Shown: positions 24,244 through 36,367 of the stretch, piece by piece | Position numbering within the stretch: the first letter of the stretch is position 1 | Layout of the letters: the number at the start of each line of letters is the position of its first letter | Origin: Ceratotherium simum simum | Taxonomy: Eukaryota; Chordata; Mammalia; Perissodactyla; Rhinocerotidae | Assembly (NCBI RefSeq): GCF_000283155.1 | Contig: NW_004454282.1 | Span: 1,163,661 to 1,227,660 of the forward strand | Direction of reading: 5' to 3' | Length of the DNA stretch: 64,000 nucleotides | The notes under the pieces: generated by a model | What the model saw: only the letters and a program-made list of their open reading frames with translations | What the model was told of the DNA's origin: nothing | Databases searched by the model: none | Program-made: the position numbers and the translations under genes

Positions 24244-24494
24244 GGGGGGGCCAGCCCAGTGGCGTAGTGGTTAAGTTTGTGCGCTCCACTTTGGCGGCCC
24301 CAGGGTTTGTGGATTTAGATCCCGGGTGTGGACCTACGCACCACTCAAGCCATGCTGTAGCGGCATCCCATATACAAAATAGAGGAAAATGGGCACAGAT
24401 GTTAGCTCAGGGCTAATCTTGCTCAGCAAAAAGAGGGAGATTGGCAACGGATGTTAGCTCAGGGCCAATCTTCCTCACACACACACACAAAAAG
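24244..24494 (+). mobile_element. ERE-type tRNA-derived SINE with duplicated tail segment
   Basis: Head GGGGGGGCCAGCCCAGTGG, two copies of the GATGTTAGCTCAGGGC block (about 24399 and 24450) separated by AGCAAAAAGAGG, then (CA)n. CAACAACGA target-site duplication at 24235-24243 and 24495-24503. Confidence 0.93.
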
Positions 24495-24829
24495 CAACAA
24501 CGAAAACAACTGTTGAGCATCATTCTTTCATTTTCATGTGAAGGGCCTGACTCCCATCCCTTTTCTTCCTATGCATCATCTAACATCCTGGGCTGCCCTC
24601 CCCTTAGACAGTGTTTAGTTTCTCAAAGGACATGAATAGTGGTGCCTTAGCTCCAGCTGCATTTTGATCAGCACAGGGTAGAGTGGGGCTATCCCCTCCC
24701 TCATTCTGGATGCCATCTATCTATTAATGCAGCCTACAATTATGTTCACATTTTGGCAATCTCATCGTTTCATTGAATCAGACTGAGTTTAAGTCACTTG
24801 AAATTTGGTAATTAATTTTCTCACTATTC

Positions 24830-25435
24830 CCCTAGTCTATGCCGTGTCTTCCCCCATCATGATCATATCTCTTCTTCTTACTAGAATACACTCTTCTGCT
24901 TTTTGTTTTTGCCTAGTTAACTCTTTTGCTTCAGATCTCATCAGCATCATCACTTACTTAGACTCAATTCCCCTTGTTACAAACTCCTATAATACCATGT
25001 ACTTCCTTTTATAGCAACTATTGTGATGTAATTTTACATTTATGCATATGATTGTTGGCTTCAAATTAGTCTAGAAATAAAATCTAAATTTCTTACTACA
25101 TGACTTAGCCTAAGCCTTAGCAACCAAACTCATCTCTTACCACTGCCACTTCCCTCCCACTAGTCTTCTTTCTGTTCCTGGAACACATAAATCTATCATA
25201 TTAGTGTCTATATTTTATTCTTAGTACATATTACTCAACTAAATTATCACATTTGTATATTTACTATATTGTTTCTTATCTCTCTCCTTCTACTGAAATG
25301 GAAGCTCCTGGAAAGCAGCAATATTATTTGTCTTATTTACTGCTATATACCCAATACCTGGAAGAGTACAGAGCCCACCGTGGATGCTCAAGAAATATTT
25401 GTTGAATTAGTGAATGTAAGAATAGTTGTCCAAAG
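24830..25435 (+). mobile_element. L2 LINE fragment to 3' end
   Basis: CCACTGCCACTTCCCTCCCACTAG ... CTGAAATGGAAGCTCCTGGAAAGCAG ... CTCAAGAAATATTTGTTGAATTAGTGAATG is the L2 3' region and terminus. The part before 25060 is less clear. Confidence 0.65.
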
Positions 25436-25550
25436 AGTTTAAGTACCATGAAGGCAGAGACTTCAGCATGGCTCACCGTTGCATTTCCAGTACATTGCCT
25501 GACACACAGTAGGTTCTTATTATATATCTATTTACTGAATGAAAGAATAT
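25436..25550 (+). mobile_element. Second L2 LINE 3' end in tandem
   Basis: CATGAAGGCAGAGACTTC ... CCTGACACACAGTAGGTTCTTATTATATATC ... TGAATGAAAG is a second L2 terminus directly after the first. Confidence 0.6.
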
Positions 25551-26023
25551 CATATTTGCACTATTAATGTTTTTGAACCTGTATAGAGACATTTATATTT
25601 ATCCCTATTAAATATCGTTGATTATTATATTCAGCCCAACATCACAGATGATGGGGATCATCTAGGAATTTAATTCTGTGATGCAAAATGTGGTTTCTGC
25701 CTCTTGATTGGACCCTGACTGATAGACAATATGTGACCTGTCTCTCTCAACTTTGTATCATCTGGGAAAGCAATTAGCATGTTATCCCTGCCCTCATCCA
25801 AGTAATCAGCAATCTCATTGGAGAAATTTGGCCACCACCAAGACTAGATCTACATAAGAAAATTAGACTGGCTCTAGCAATTTTCTAGGACCATCAGCTC
25901 GTTATGAACATCCAATGTGAATAAATCAGACTCAAATTACATTTGTTTCCCACCAAATTGGCTTAGTAATTGTGTTGACTCTTCGATTCCATCGTACACA
26001 CTGCTTCATGACACCTCTCTGGG

Positions 26024-26130
26024 CTTCATTCATTCACTCAATCACAATGAATTTATTTATGCTTCCCTACTCATCAGGCACTATTATAGGGGCTGAGGAT
26101 ACAGCAATGAATGAGACCAAGGTCTTACTG
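26024..26130 (-). mobile_element. L2 LINE 3' end, minus strand
   Basis: TTCATTCATTCACTCAATC ... GGGGCTGAGGATACAGCAATGAATGAGACCAAGG is the reversed L2 terminus. It lies inside the ORF 25972-26244, which is therefore not a gene. Confidence 0.65.
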
Positions 26131-26339
26131 TGTTTTCTGATCTGTGAATTGAATGATTGGCCCCTCCTAACTCCAATGTTCTGTGATTCTATTAAAATGT
26201 CTGTATTTACAAAATGTAATTATAGAATTCAGGCATTATCTTAGGCATCATCATCTACCCGCATGTTAATGAATAAACTTAGAATTAATAAACTTAAATT
26301 CAGCTGATCATTGCCACCATATAAGAATTCTTCCAACAT

Positions 26340-26504
26340 TCTCTGTCTGATTGCAGTCAAGCATGTCTGAATCTTCATTCACTCCCCCTTCACATCCATC
26401 CAATCAGTACCTAATTCTTCTCCTAAATTTTCCTCCTGTGCTGTTTTGTGGTCGTCCTGGCCACAGTTTCCCTAGTTCAGGTTCTCTTCACCTCTTGTCT
26501 AGTC
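26340..26504 (+). mobile_element. L2 LINE fragment, left part
   Basis: ACATCCATCCAATCAGTACCTAATTCTTC and GTCCTGGCCACAGTTTCC match the L2 region upstream of the 3' end. It continues at 26703 after a MITE insertion. Confidence 0.5.
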
Positions 26505-26702
26505 CAGCAGCATCTAATTGCATTTTCTGTGATGATGGAAATATTCTATATCTGCACTGTCCAGTATGGTAGCCACTTGCCACATGTGGCTAATGAGCAC
26601 TTGAAAGGTAGCTAATGGAACTGAGGAACTGAAATTTAAACTTTATTTTAATTAAATTTAAGTAGCCACATGAGCTTAGTAGCTATCTCTTGGACAGCAT
26701 AC
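26505..26702. mobile_element. hAT-type MITE (MER family) inside L2
   Basis: GTGATGATGGAAATATTCTATATCTGCACTGTCCAGTATGGTAGCCAC and GCCACATGTGGCTAATGAGCACTTGAAA are hallmarks of a common nonautonomous hAT-Charlie element. Subfamily not assigned. Confidence 0.75.
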
Positions 26703-27290
26703 GTCTGGACTCTTGCAGGAGCTTTCTACCTGGTTTCACTGGCTGCCATCTTGTACTCTAATTCATTTTTCTCACTCATTCAGCAGCATGATCTTTCTGA
26801 AATGCAAATCTGATGGTATCTCTTTCATGCTTTCGGTTCTTATCCTTAGGATAAAGTCTTTGCTTCAAATATGACTTACAGGGCTCTTTGTGACCTGGGC
26901 CCTTGCTGAATCCTCCAGTGCCCTTTCTGCCTCAAGATTAATGCCTGACAATGAGGTGCTGCTTTTCCACATACTGTCCTTTACACATATGTGTCTAACT
27001 CCTACATATCCTTTAAGAATCGGTTCATGTCCGTGAAAACCTTTCTTGATTCATCCCCACCGAGGATCTCTGCTATGTGTTTCAGGATACCCTACAAATA
27101 CATAGATCCCTTCAGTTAACCACGTTATCTGATCTGTCTATTGTTTATTGATGGTAATGGTGGTGGGACTTTCATTTTTAACCAGACTGGGTGTTTCTTG
27201 AAGGCCAGGGACTATTTCCTATTCATCGTGATTACCCGAGAACCTACCATGGTTGGTAAGCACTCATAGGCATTGAATGAATGTGAGATG
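26703..27290 (+). mobile_element. L2 LINE fragment, right part to 3' end
   Basis: CAGCAGCATGATCTTTCTGAAATGCAAATCTGATGG, AGGGCTCTTTGTGACCTGGGCC, CCAGGGACTATTTCCTATTC and the ending GGCATTGAATGAATG follow L2 order. Confidence 0.65.
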
Positions 27291-27326
27291 GAAAGAAGGA
27301 GGGAGGAAAAAAAGGAAGGAGGAATT
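27291..27326. repeat. Purine-rich low-complexity tract
   Basis: GGAAAGAAGGAGGGAGG followed by AAAAAAAGGAAGGAGG. Confidence 0.8.
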
Positions 27327-28925
27327 AAACCAGTTGATATAAACATTTTTTTTAAAATGTTGGTTATTTGTTGTTTGAGAATTTCAATTTTCCAGTTAAC
27401 TTTATTTTCTCACCATTGACTGCTAGTGTAAATCCAAGTTGGACGTGTTTTTTAGATGGCTTTCCTATAAACAACTGATCTTTTGAATTTAGTTTCAACT
27501 GTACAAAATAAAAGGCATTATGTCTTCTCTACATAGCCAGATTGTTTCAATCAACCAAATTGTTTTTCCTTTTGCTGCAATGTCTGAATCTTTGACTATA
27601 TTGGCTGATGACACAATCATGGACTTTTAATAAAAGCCAGAAAACACTAAGTCCAGCTCCGTCATTTTTCGACAGAGGAAACTATACGAGTTGCCCATGA
27701 TAAGTCAGTAAGTGAGGAGTGAATTCAATCAAACCTTGTATGTACATGGACACATTCTAAAAGTGTAAGTCTGGAAGGAAAGGCATTTTGTTTTCCAAAT
27801 AACTTACTTCAGAGGAGTTTATAAAAAACCATGACAAAGATTTTGATGAAATGTAACTTAAAACAAAAGTTACAAAGTTGTGCTGCCTTTTGTACTTCAT
27901 GTTGTGTCAGTTAAAAGTGGGCTGGGTCATCTGTCTTTGAACCATGACCACTTTCAGTTGGAAGTTAGGGAAGTCTGCCTTATCTCAAAAACCCATGCCT
28001 TTGGGCTTCTGTTCAGATGGTATCAGCTGGAACAAATAAGCTGAGATTGCGTTTGCTGTTTTTCTGCACTAGTCTCAAGAACAGTTCCAAAAATGGCTTG
28101 TCAGCAGCTGAACTGAGTACAGAATCTGTGGGCATGTACATATTTCTCCTCACAAGAAAATCACTTTTAAGCTTCTTCAAAATTGATTACAATATTCCTT
28201 TTTTTTTTTCTTTCTCCTCAAAAGTAAGATAAGAATCATAATCTATCATTTTATACTTTGGAATGTATTCGTAAACAAAGAAGTGCACCAGCACTGAGAA
28301 AAATGTGGAAGGGCCAACCTAATGTAGAGGGGATATAATCCCCTGTCACCATGTAGACAAAGCGAGGTGAAGAATTAGCAGTTACCCAGGGAATTCGCCC
28401 AGTTTGGTTGATGAACTTGACAGTTCAAACTTCCTCTTCCCAAATGATTTTTGCCTGAATTTTCTGAAAACCAGAAATAGCACCAACAACAAAGTTTGAA
28501 CTTTGAATAATTCTGTTATGAGGCAGAAAAATTTTTTTGTGATCAGTCACTAAAAGGGAAGCCAAACACTTACTCTTGTGTATCATACAGTCAAGGTCAT
28601 TTTGAACTCGCTGTCTTACCACAAGCCGCTTCTCACAAGAACAGCTCCCCAGCTCCACAGCCACCACCACCACGGAGCAAACGTGTGTTACAGCCTCTCT
28701 GAGTCATTACTGCACCAGGGTTTGAACACAGAGAGGAAGGGGACTATATTTCATGAGCATATAGTCTGGTGAGGAGGTAGATAAGGAGGTGGACAGTAGT
28801 AATCAGCATAAGCACCCATATCGACCCCCTCCTTTTGGTGTTTCACCCATTTGATGCATCATCTGTTGACATATAGATATTGTTTTCTCTATGTGCGCCA
28901 TCTCACCAGTAACACTGTTTATTTG
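27327..28925. other. Intronic sequence, mostly unrecognised
   Basis: A possible MIR core is seen at 27655-27745 (GACAGAGGAAACTATACGAGTTGCCCATGATAAGTCAG). Otherwise no repeat or exon. ORFs at 28017-28232 and 28425-28772 are unsupported. Confidence 0.45.
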
Positions 28926-28929
28926 TCAC

Positions 28930-28984
28930 AACTCTTTAGGTTGCAGGGGACAGAAACCCAACTTAAACTGGCTTACAGGGATTT
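28930..28984 (+). repeat. Unassigned old mammalian repeat, copy 3, left part
   Basis: CTTTAGGTTGCAGGGGACAGAAACCCAACTTAAACTGGCTTA is the 5' block of the same repeat as at 16205 and 23825; an L1 fragment interrupts it. Confidence 0.45.
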
Positions 28985-29125
28985 TTAAACAGCTCTATTG
29001 AGGTACATACCATAAAATCCACCCATTTTAAATGCACAACTCAATAATTTTTAGTAAGTTGACTAAGTTTCTCAGCTATTACCATAATCCATTTTTAGAA
29101 CATTTTCATTACCCTTTAAAGGGAA
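28985..29125 (-). mobile_element. L1 (L1M-type) 3' end, minus strand
   Basis: AACAGCTCTATTGAGGTACATACCATAAAATCCACCCATTTTAAATGCACAAC is the reverse of an old L1 3' terminus; compare the forward copy near 59690-59730. Confidence 0.7.
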
Positions 29126-29620
29126 TTTATTGGTTCATGTGTCTGAAAATTCCAGAGTGTGGTCTGTGAGCTAGAGGAATCTCATCAAGACTTGCTTTCT
29201 CTTGGTTTCTTTCTTAGGCAAGCTGTTCCCTGATATGAATGACAGGTGAGTCCTGGCAGGTCATCTACCATTTTCGTAACTCCAGTAGAAAACGCTTACC
29301 TCTTTTCTGCGTATTTTAGCACATGTCTTAAGATGACACTCATTTACCCTGATTGGCCTAGAGTAGGTCACATGCACACCCCTGAGCCAATCGCTTTAAC
29401 CAAAAGCATCTGATACTCTCATTAGCCACATCTGAGCCACATGAACACCCCAGTATCCAGGGGATGGTGTGATCACCACCCAAACTGTGTGGTCTCAGAG
29501 TAGGGAGATATGACTTCCCAAAGAAAATTGGGATTATTATTATTACCAGACAAAGAGGAATGGATGCTGAGCAGGCAATACAGTAGATGTCCACTCCACA
29601 GAAGAGCTCAGGGATCACAG
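29126..29620 (+). repeat. Unassigned old mammalian repeat, copy 3, right part
   Basis: It continues from the left part: AATTTATTGGTTCATGTGTCTGAAAATTCCAGAG, CTGATTGGCCTAGAGTAGGTCACATG, CCTGAGCCAATCGC, CAAAGAAAATTGGGATT and GGAATGGATGCTGAGCAGGCA. The minus ORF 29358-29648 lies in it and is not a gene. Confidence 0.5.
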
Positions 29621-29964
29621 CAATGCTGCTCGTCTCCTTTTGAATCACCTGTAGCGGTTATCACAAAGCCTTTTATATAGCAAGTGCTCGGGAAATATCT
29701 GTGGCCTGATTTTGTTTAGGCTGAAACAGAGCCGACCAAGAATGAAGGACTTTATGTTCCCTTATTTTATTGTTTGAGAAGGCTACAGAAGTTAGGAAGA
29801 GGGCTAATATGCTTAAAAGCTAATAATTTGGGGCTTATTCTGAGAGGCCACAAGGGCACATGATGGTCAGAGAATGGCCGGATGGGTGTAGGAACTCAAA
29901 AGCAGGTTGCAACCAGATTCTTCCCCTGTGAAGGGCCTTTTTTGTGTATATAAATTTGACCTTT

Positions 29965-30227
29965 TTTTGGTTTGTTTGTTTGTTTGGTGAGAAAGATTGG
30001 CCCTGAGCTAACATCTGTTGCCAATCTTCCTCTGTTTTTGCTTGAGGAAGACTGTCACTGAGCTTACATCTGTGCCAGTCTTCCTCTACTTTTTGTATGT
30101 GGGAGGCCGCCACAGCATGGCTTGATGAGTGGTATGTAGGTCCGCACCCAGCATCCAAACCTGCAAACCCCAGGCTGCCAAAGTGGAGCATGTGAACTCA
30201 ACCACTATGCCACCAGGCCGGCCCCTC
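29965..30227 (-). mobile_element. ERE-type tRNA-derived SINE, minus strand
   Basis: A T/G-rich reversed tail (TTTGTTTGTTTG), two GCCAATCTTCCTC-like blocks, and head GCCACCAGGCCGGCCCC. Perfect 12-bp target-site duplication AATTTGACCTTT at 29953-29964 and 30228-30239. Confidence 0.95.
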
Positions 30228-30239
30228 AATTTGACCTTT

Positions 30240-31067
30240 CTTAATGCCCTTTCTTTAGAAGAGAGACCCTAGTGAATGACCTGGAATTAATTCAGTGGTA
30301 TAATGTAAGCTGGCAGAGAACCTACCATGTTGTTATTTATATTCACCATTTTTTCCCAAACTGTACAAATCTTTACCTGTAACATGAAAACAATGTGGAA
30401 TTCCAGAATGTTTGGAATAAATATTAGCAATGTATACCTTGGAGTATATTGCCTGTAGAAAGAAATGGAGTTGAAAATTGCAAAGGCACAACTTATATTT
30501 TAAAAGTAATTTTGTACTTAATTTCATAAAAGGAAAATAGAAACTTCATTTTCCAGTGACTTTTAAAGTTTTTTTTTCTTGACAAGAAGTTCAAGAATGG
30601 CAAGATATTTCTTTCTTAACTGCAATGTGACTATTAAGATGCTATAAAAACTTGCAAATTAGGTTGTAAATAGCAGCGATGAAAGCATTAACTCTCTTAG
30701 CCACATTTCCTAAAGTGCACTTTACATTATGCTAGAGATAGATATTAAAAAATCAACCTGAATGCTTACATAAAAAGTCCAGTTTCCTATTTTCCAAGCA
30801 CAGTGGTGTAATTGTAACTCGAATTTATGGCATACTTTGTAGGATTGCTGATTAATTATACAGACCTCCTGATGTTTTATATCCTTTTCAACTTTGCTTC
30901 CCTCTGCTATTTGACCACTACAAAGTGAATATCCCTAAATCACTTATTATTCAGGTTACCTCATTTGAAAAAATGAATTTGCTATTAACACCACTTTGCT
31001 CATCTATCACTGTAACTCAGAAATGTTAATAATCATTCTGTTCCTTATTTTTGGACCTGACCTATAT

Positions 31068-31106
<39 letters not shown>

Positions 31107-33200
31107 GCACACACACTCAAAAGAAAGCTTCTAATAAGTTCCTTATCTGACTCTTTTTGTGTACCCAAGTCTAACATATCTAACAGTTCTGCATTACTTG
31201 ACCTGAGATATTGGACACAGCAACAAAGCAACAAAGCATGCTTTGTTGGGGATAATATTATCCAGTCTAATTTCTTTACTGGTTAGAGACATCCAAATTG
31301 AATAATTCGCTACTGTGAATTCTTTGAAAATAATTGTAGCACATTTGGATTTTTGCTTGAGGTTATCAGTATTTTCAGGATTGCTATATTCCTTTCATTA
31401 TTCTTTTGTTTAAAATTCACATAAATACTTCATTTACCAGATTTTCCAAGAAATGTGGTGTGCTGATTATTAGAGGAGGATTTGCCAGAAAATTCTTTTA
31501 TACACATACAATACAAATATGTTCAGATATTATCCTGTCCTTTTCTGTGCTTTAAGTAGGTCAGAGTCGCAATGATCTGTTCTCTTTAGAGCCCCCCCCC
31601 CACAATCTTATCCAACTCCCCTTATCATTGACATATCTAAATTACTATCTTCTGCCCCTCAACCAAGACATCTTTAATTATAAGAGCTTCCTGCTCCTTT
31701 CTTAAGCTCTTCACTTTTTCTGTCATCAACTTCCCCTTGGAATTAGGAAAAGGTCCTTGCAGATTTTGGCTATTAAATAGGAGAGTGCCCATATATCAAT
31801 TCCTTAAATGTTCTGTCATCATGAGAATTATTTATTGGAACCCCTTACCTGTGTGACTTTACAGTTCTTTTTAGATGGTTTGTCTGAAAAGACTCTTTCT
31901 TGAAAAGAAATAGCTTTCTTTTCCATCAAGGGGAAAAAAAAATACAACAACCAGATCCCTGTCTACATTTTCACATGTAGACACTTGGTCAAGCGTTTGT
32001 TGAGAGAAGAGAGGATTGCTGCAAGGTCTCAGGTTGATCATGGAAATTTCTCCTATGCAAAATAGACCGGAGGGTGCAGAGCATGTAACATAATTCCCCT
32101 GGGAAGAGAATACCCAAGTGTTAACTTCAGCGCATAGAGTCCTCTAACTGAGCTTGATACAAAACAGTAAATACAGCTTATACACCTTCCTGAGTAAAAA
32201 TTTTGGTGACATCTCTGTTTACTCCAGGACAATGATTTCTCTTTACAGTTTTGTGACAAGGAGGAGCTTTAAGGGGCCTGTAAACTTTCAAAAACAAAGT
32301 GCATAGTTGCATTTCTGGGGGAGAACGTTACAATTTGCTTTGAATTCTTAAAGACATCTCTGACTTCCACTCACGCACCAAAACAGGTCATCGGGGTCCT
32401 TATCCCAAGAGGTATCGCCCATGTCTCTAAAATTCTCAAGACTAAATGAATTTTAATCCAGTAATCAACATATTTACTGTGTGCCTGTTTGTATATAAAG
32501 GACTGTATGAAATGATAAGGGGACAGAAAGAAGTGTGATAATTGGGCCCTGATTTCTGGAAATTCTTTGGATAGATGGAGTGATGAGATATTGAAGCAGT
32601 ATATGATAAATGCCATGTGAGCAGCGTGGGGAACCTTGAAAGGTCATGAATTTGCAGTAATGGGACCTGCCAAACACAGGTTGATGGCCCACTTGGTCAT
32701 AATGTGGTAAGAGGAACTTGATCCTGGGAACATGGTTGAAATAGATGTGTGTTTCATGAAGTATAAGACTTGCACCTCTCTGAGCACTCAGATGATCTTA
32801 GGCAGTACACAGTATGCAGACACTGAATGGCGTTGAACCAGTAAAAGTTCTCTGTTACTCCTTCTGAGTCCATCAAGGGGCAAGTCAGTTTGGTCCCAGT
32901 ATGTCTGAATGCTTTTGAAACCCTAGATAATACCCCTTTTATCAAAGAAAAAGCAGGCCGTAGGCTCAGTATCCTGGCAGATCACCATACCCAGCTAGAA
33001 TGTAATACCTTAGGTATGTTTTTATCATATTTATTTTTATGGTTAGTATCTATTTATGGCAAATGACATTAGTTTCTATCTATAGTAGCAATACAAAGTT
33101 TCCTTTATTCAATTACTTTAGTTTTAAACTTTGAGCCATTTAAAGAAAATATTGTGACTATTAATTTTGATAATGATCTGGAAAATAATAATAATAAAAG
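30240..33200. other. Intronic sequence, repeat-poor except simple repeats
   Basis: No exon or transposon was recognised in about 3 kb, apart from the CA microsatellite at 31071-31118 and a run of ten C at 31592-31601. ORFs on the minus strand at 32053-32945 are unsupported. Confidence 0.45.
31071..31118. repeat. (AC)n microsatellite
   Basis: Sixteen uninterrupted AC units to 31102, then an imperfect CTAGGCACACACAC tail. Confidence 0.97.
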
Positions 33201-33205
33201 TGATC

Positions 33206-33428
33206 ACTGCAGCTAACTTTTATTAGATGCTTACTATGCGTCACCACAGTTATAAATGCTTCACAGGTATTTTCATATTTAACCTTCTTAAAAACCCTGT
33301 GAAATAGAGGTGCTATTATTACGACTTCCATTTTAGACATGGCAAACTGGAGCCCCAAAAGATGTTAAGAGACTTTCCCAAGTCACACGTCTAACAAATA
33401 TTGGGGCAAGGATTCGAGCCGTATGGTA
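33206..33428 (+). mobile_element. MIR SINE
   Basis: GCAGCTAACTTTTATTAGATGCTTACTATGCGTC ... GGTGCTATTATTACGACTTCCATTTTAGACATGG ... GATTCGAGCCG follows the full MIR order. Confidence 0.8.
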
Positions 33429-34011
33429 GTATATGAATATGGCAGAAATTGGGGGCATGCCAGGGAGTTTGGGAAAGCTTGGATTGTATGACCATTAAGG
33501 TGAGCCTGAGTTTCAGTTCTTCTGCAGAAAGCAAAGATGGTAAGTGCAGCTAGTATGCAGGGCAGGAAGGGACTTTGGAAATTTTAGCTGGACCCTGATA
33601 GTGGTGTTCTATTGAGATATGTGCAGGAACTAGGATATTTCACTTTGATTTCCTCTCTTAGAAATGTTATAAAGTTCTGGGGTGAGGGGTTGAAGCAAAC
33701 AAACCATGATCCTGAAATTCTCAAAGGGTTGAGAGTTGGGTACATAATAAAATTAAAACATTTTTTCTAGCATGGCCAGTATTGCTATTTGTGTTGTAGA
33801 AACCTCCTATGCTTACTACATTACATATCCTATATAGTGGGCCTCCCTTTCTAATTAAAAACTAATATTATCTTCCAGTCATTTTAGTTCCTTAGGGGTA
33901 AAGGAAACTTCTGTGACTACTTCTGTTGTGTTTTTATAATCCTTTACTTTTGCTTCTGCTTTCAGACATTAGTGTGAACACAAATTTCTCAATATTAAAA
34001 AAGGCTATTTT

Positions 34012-34222
34012 TTTTTTTTTTAAAGATTTTATTTATTTATTTTTCCCCCAAAGCCCCAGTACATAGTTGTATGTCATAGCTGCACATCCTTCTAGTTGCT
34101 GTATGTGGGACGCGGCCTCAGCATGGCTGGAGGAGTGGTGCCTCAGTGCGCACCCGGGATCCGAACCCGGGCCGCCGGCAGCGAAGCGCACGCACTTAAC
34201 CGCTAAGCCACGGGGCCGGCCC
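34012..34222 (-). mobile_element. Young ERE-type tRNA-derived SINE, minus strand
   Basis: Near-consensus: reversed tail TTTAAAGATTTTATTTATTTATTT, CCCAAAGCCCCAGTACATAG, GGATCCGAACCCGGGCCG, head CCACGGGGCCGGCCC. Perfect 17-bp target-site duplication TTAAAAAAGGCTATTTT at 33995-34011 and 34223-34239. ORFs on both strands here are SINE artefacts. Confidence 0.96.
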
Positions 34223-34384
34223 TTAAAAAAGGCTATTTTGACAAGTAAAATTAAAAAGCAAAAAAAAAAAAATTTTTGTTTACTTGTAACCAAAGATCTA
34301 ATGGCAAATTTAAGGCAAACCTCTTAATTGTAGTCATGTTTTTTGCTTCTTGTTTTCTTTCTTTCTTACATCCTCCAACACCAC

Positions 34385-34625
34385 AGGATGGCGTGGTAGG
34401 AAAAGTGCAGGCTTTGCAGTGAGATCTGATTTTGAAACTCCACTCTATTACTTATTAACTGCATTGACCTTGGACATTTTAATTTACTTCTCTGGATTTC
34501 ATTTTTCTCAACTGAAAAATTGGGATAATAATGCCTCTCAAGATTGTTGTGCGGATTAAATGTGATAATAAGTGCAAGCATCCAACAGCACCCAATAGTA
34601 TACTGTAGGTGCCTAATAAACATCC
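34385..34625 (-). mobile_element. MIR SINE, minus strand
   Basis: GTGCAGGCTTTGCAGTGAGATCTG ... TGACCTTGGACATTTTAATTTACTTCTC ... GGGATAATAATGCCTCTC ... TAGGTGCCTAATAAAC is a reversed full-length MIR. Confidence 0.8.
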
Positions 34626-34639
34626 TTAACACCTCGCCA

Positions 34640-35857
34640 TGCCCAACACGCAACTTAGAGTATTTATAGCCATTCCTCTGGGTCTTTTGGTCCATTTCTG
34701 TTCATGTCTTCTTCTTTATTTCCAATTATTTCTAAAGACAACTGCACTTGGTTATTAAACTATTCTTTTACCAGCTATTCTAGTGTCCTGAGAGGTTGTT
34801 ATATAAAACTTCCTGAATGCCTTATGGTTTAATAATAAATTTTTTCTCATTATAAAAATAATATTACTTATTATCATGCTTTGATAAAAATACATAGAGG
34901 TATAGAAAGTAGAATATACTATTACCTTTCTGTCCCTACCTCATTCATCTTTACAATGCCTTGTAGATTTATGTTGAAATTATCTCAGTTCATAATTTCC
35001 TGGAAGAAAGGAATTCTAAATCTTGCTTTAATGGAGACACAGAGAGATCCTGCATAAATTAAAGGTAGCAATTTAAGAAACAAATTTTAGACAAAAAGAC
35101 ATCCTTTATTTTATTTCTTTCTTCCAAAACTTAGTGTTTCCAGTGTTTTTTCTTACCATGGAAATAAATAAAATTACAAAGTTTTACCTGCCCAAGAGAA
35201 GTATTTCCTGCATCCATCCATGCACTGAGTCACAAAGAATAATTAAAATTGTATGTATGATATTTAATACTCATCTAGCCCTGGGCAAATAGGTCCTTCC
35301 AGGTTATTTTATGGAGCTTTAAAACTGTTGTTCAGAGGAAGTTAGACCTGGATCAAACCAAATTAAAGAAACATGAGTTTATTTTCTCTTTCTAGCAGTG
35401 CTGCAGGCAAGGGCAATAGGCTCTGAACTGCTGGTTGTTCTTCAGGCGGACTGAAATACACAGGTTGTTCAGTGGTTTATTAAACTCGAATCTTACGACA
35501 GAAAGCAAATTATCTCTAACGGAACTTTGTCACCAGGGTGTCTGTTCAATAGCAATATCTATTGCTGCCACAGAGACTACATGGAAAGATCAATGACAGA
35601 TTGGCCTGAAATTGCCCTTGGAGTAACTTTCCCCACTGACCTTCATTTAAATTCTTAATCTGAAACATCGTTTTTTCTTAAGCTGGGGAGCAAAGCCATC
35701 CTCTAGGGCTCTCTATCAACTCTTTATAAACTGCACACTACCACAAAACAATCTTTCTTTCATAAATCAGGATAATTCACTCTCTCCAATCAGGCTGAGA
35801 ATTTCCATGTATTTTGTGAAATTAAATATGTAAGCTCAGGCAAATTCCAATAAAAAT
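34640..35857. other. Intronic sequence, nothing clear
   Basis: AT-rich; 34845-34925 faintly resembles an old L1 3' region. No exon or RNA gene seen. Confidence 0.4.
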
Positions 35858-36362
35858 TGTATTAGTCAGGGTTCTCCAGAGAAACAGAACCAATAAGACA
35901 TATAAGAGAAGATTTATTTAGGAATTGGCTCACGCAATTATGGAGGCCAAGAAGTCCCATGATCTGCCATCTGCAAGCTAAAGAACCAGGAAGGCTGGTG
36001 GTGTAATTCAGAAAGATTCCCAAGGCCTGAGAACCAGGGGAGCCGATGGTATATGTCCCGGTCTGAGTCTGAAGGTCCAGGAACCAGGAGCGCCAACATA
36101 TGACAGCAAGAGAAGATGGGTGTCCCAGCTCAAGCAGGGAGAACAAATTCTTCCTTCCTTTGTTTTTTTGTTCTATTCAGGCCCTCAAAGGATTAGGTGG
36201 TGGCTACCTGCATTGGTGAGGGTGATCACATTTACTTAGTCCACTGATTCAAATGCTAATCTCTTCCAGAAACATCCTCACAGACACACTCAGAAGTCAT
36301 GTTTTACTAGCTATCTGAGCATCCCTTAGCCCAGTCAAGCTGACACAAAATTAACCATCACA
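35858..36362. mobile_element. Old solo LTR (MaLR/ERVL-like)
   Basis: It starts TGTATTAGTCAGGGTTCTCC and ends TTAACCATCACA, with AGAAACAGAACCAATAAGACAT, GGAATTGGCTCACGC, TTCTATTCAGGCCCTCAAAGG and CCAGTCAAGCTGACAC between. TG...CA ends and a near-match 5-bp flank (AAAAT / AAAGT) fit a solo LTR. It is noncoding; the ORF 35862-36146 is accidental. Confidence 0.7.
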
Positions 36363-36367
36363 AAAGT

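Noticed and set aside
31071..31118. Possible Z-DNA/regulatory CA tract
   Set aside because: It is an ordinary dinucleotide microsatellite with nothing else to support regulation.
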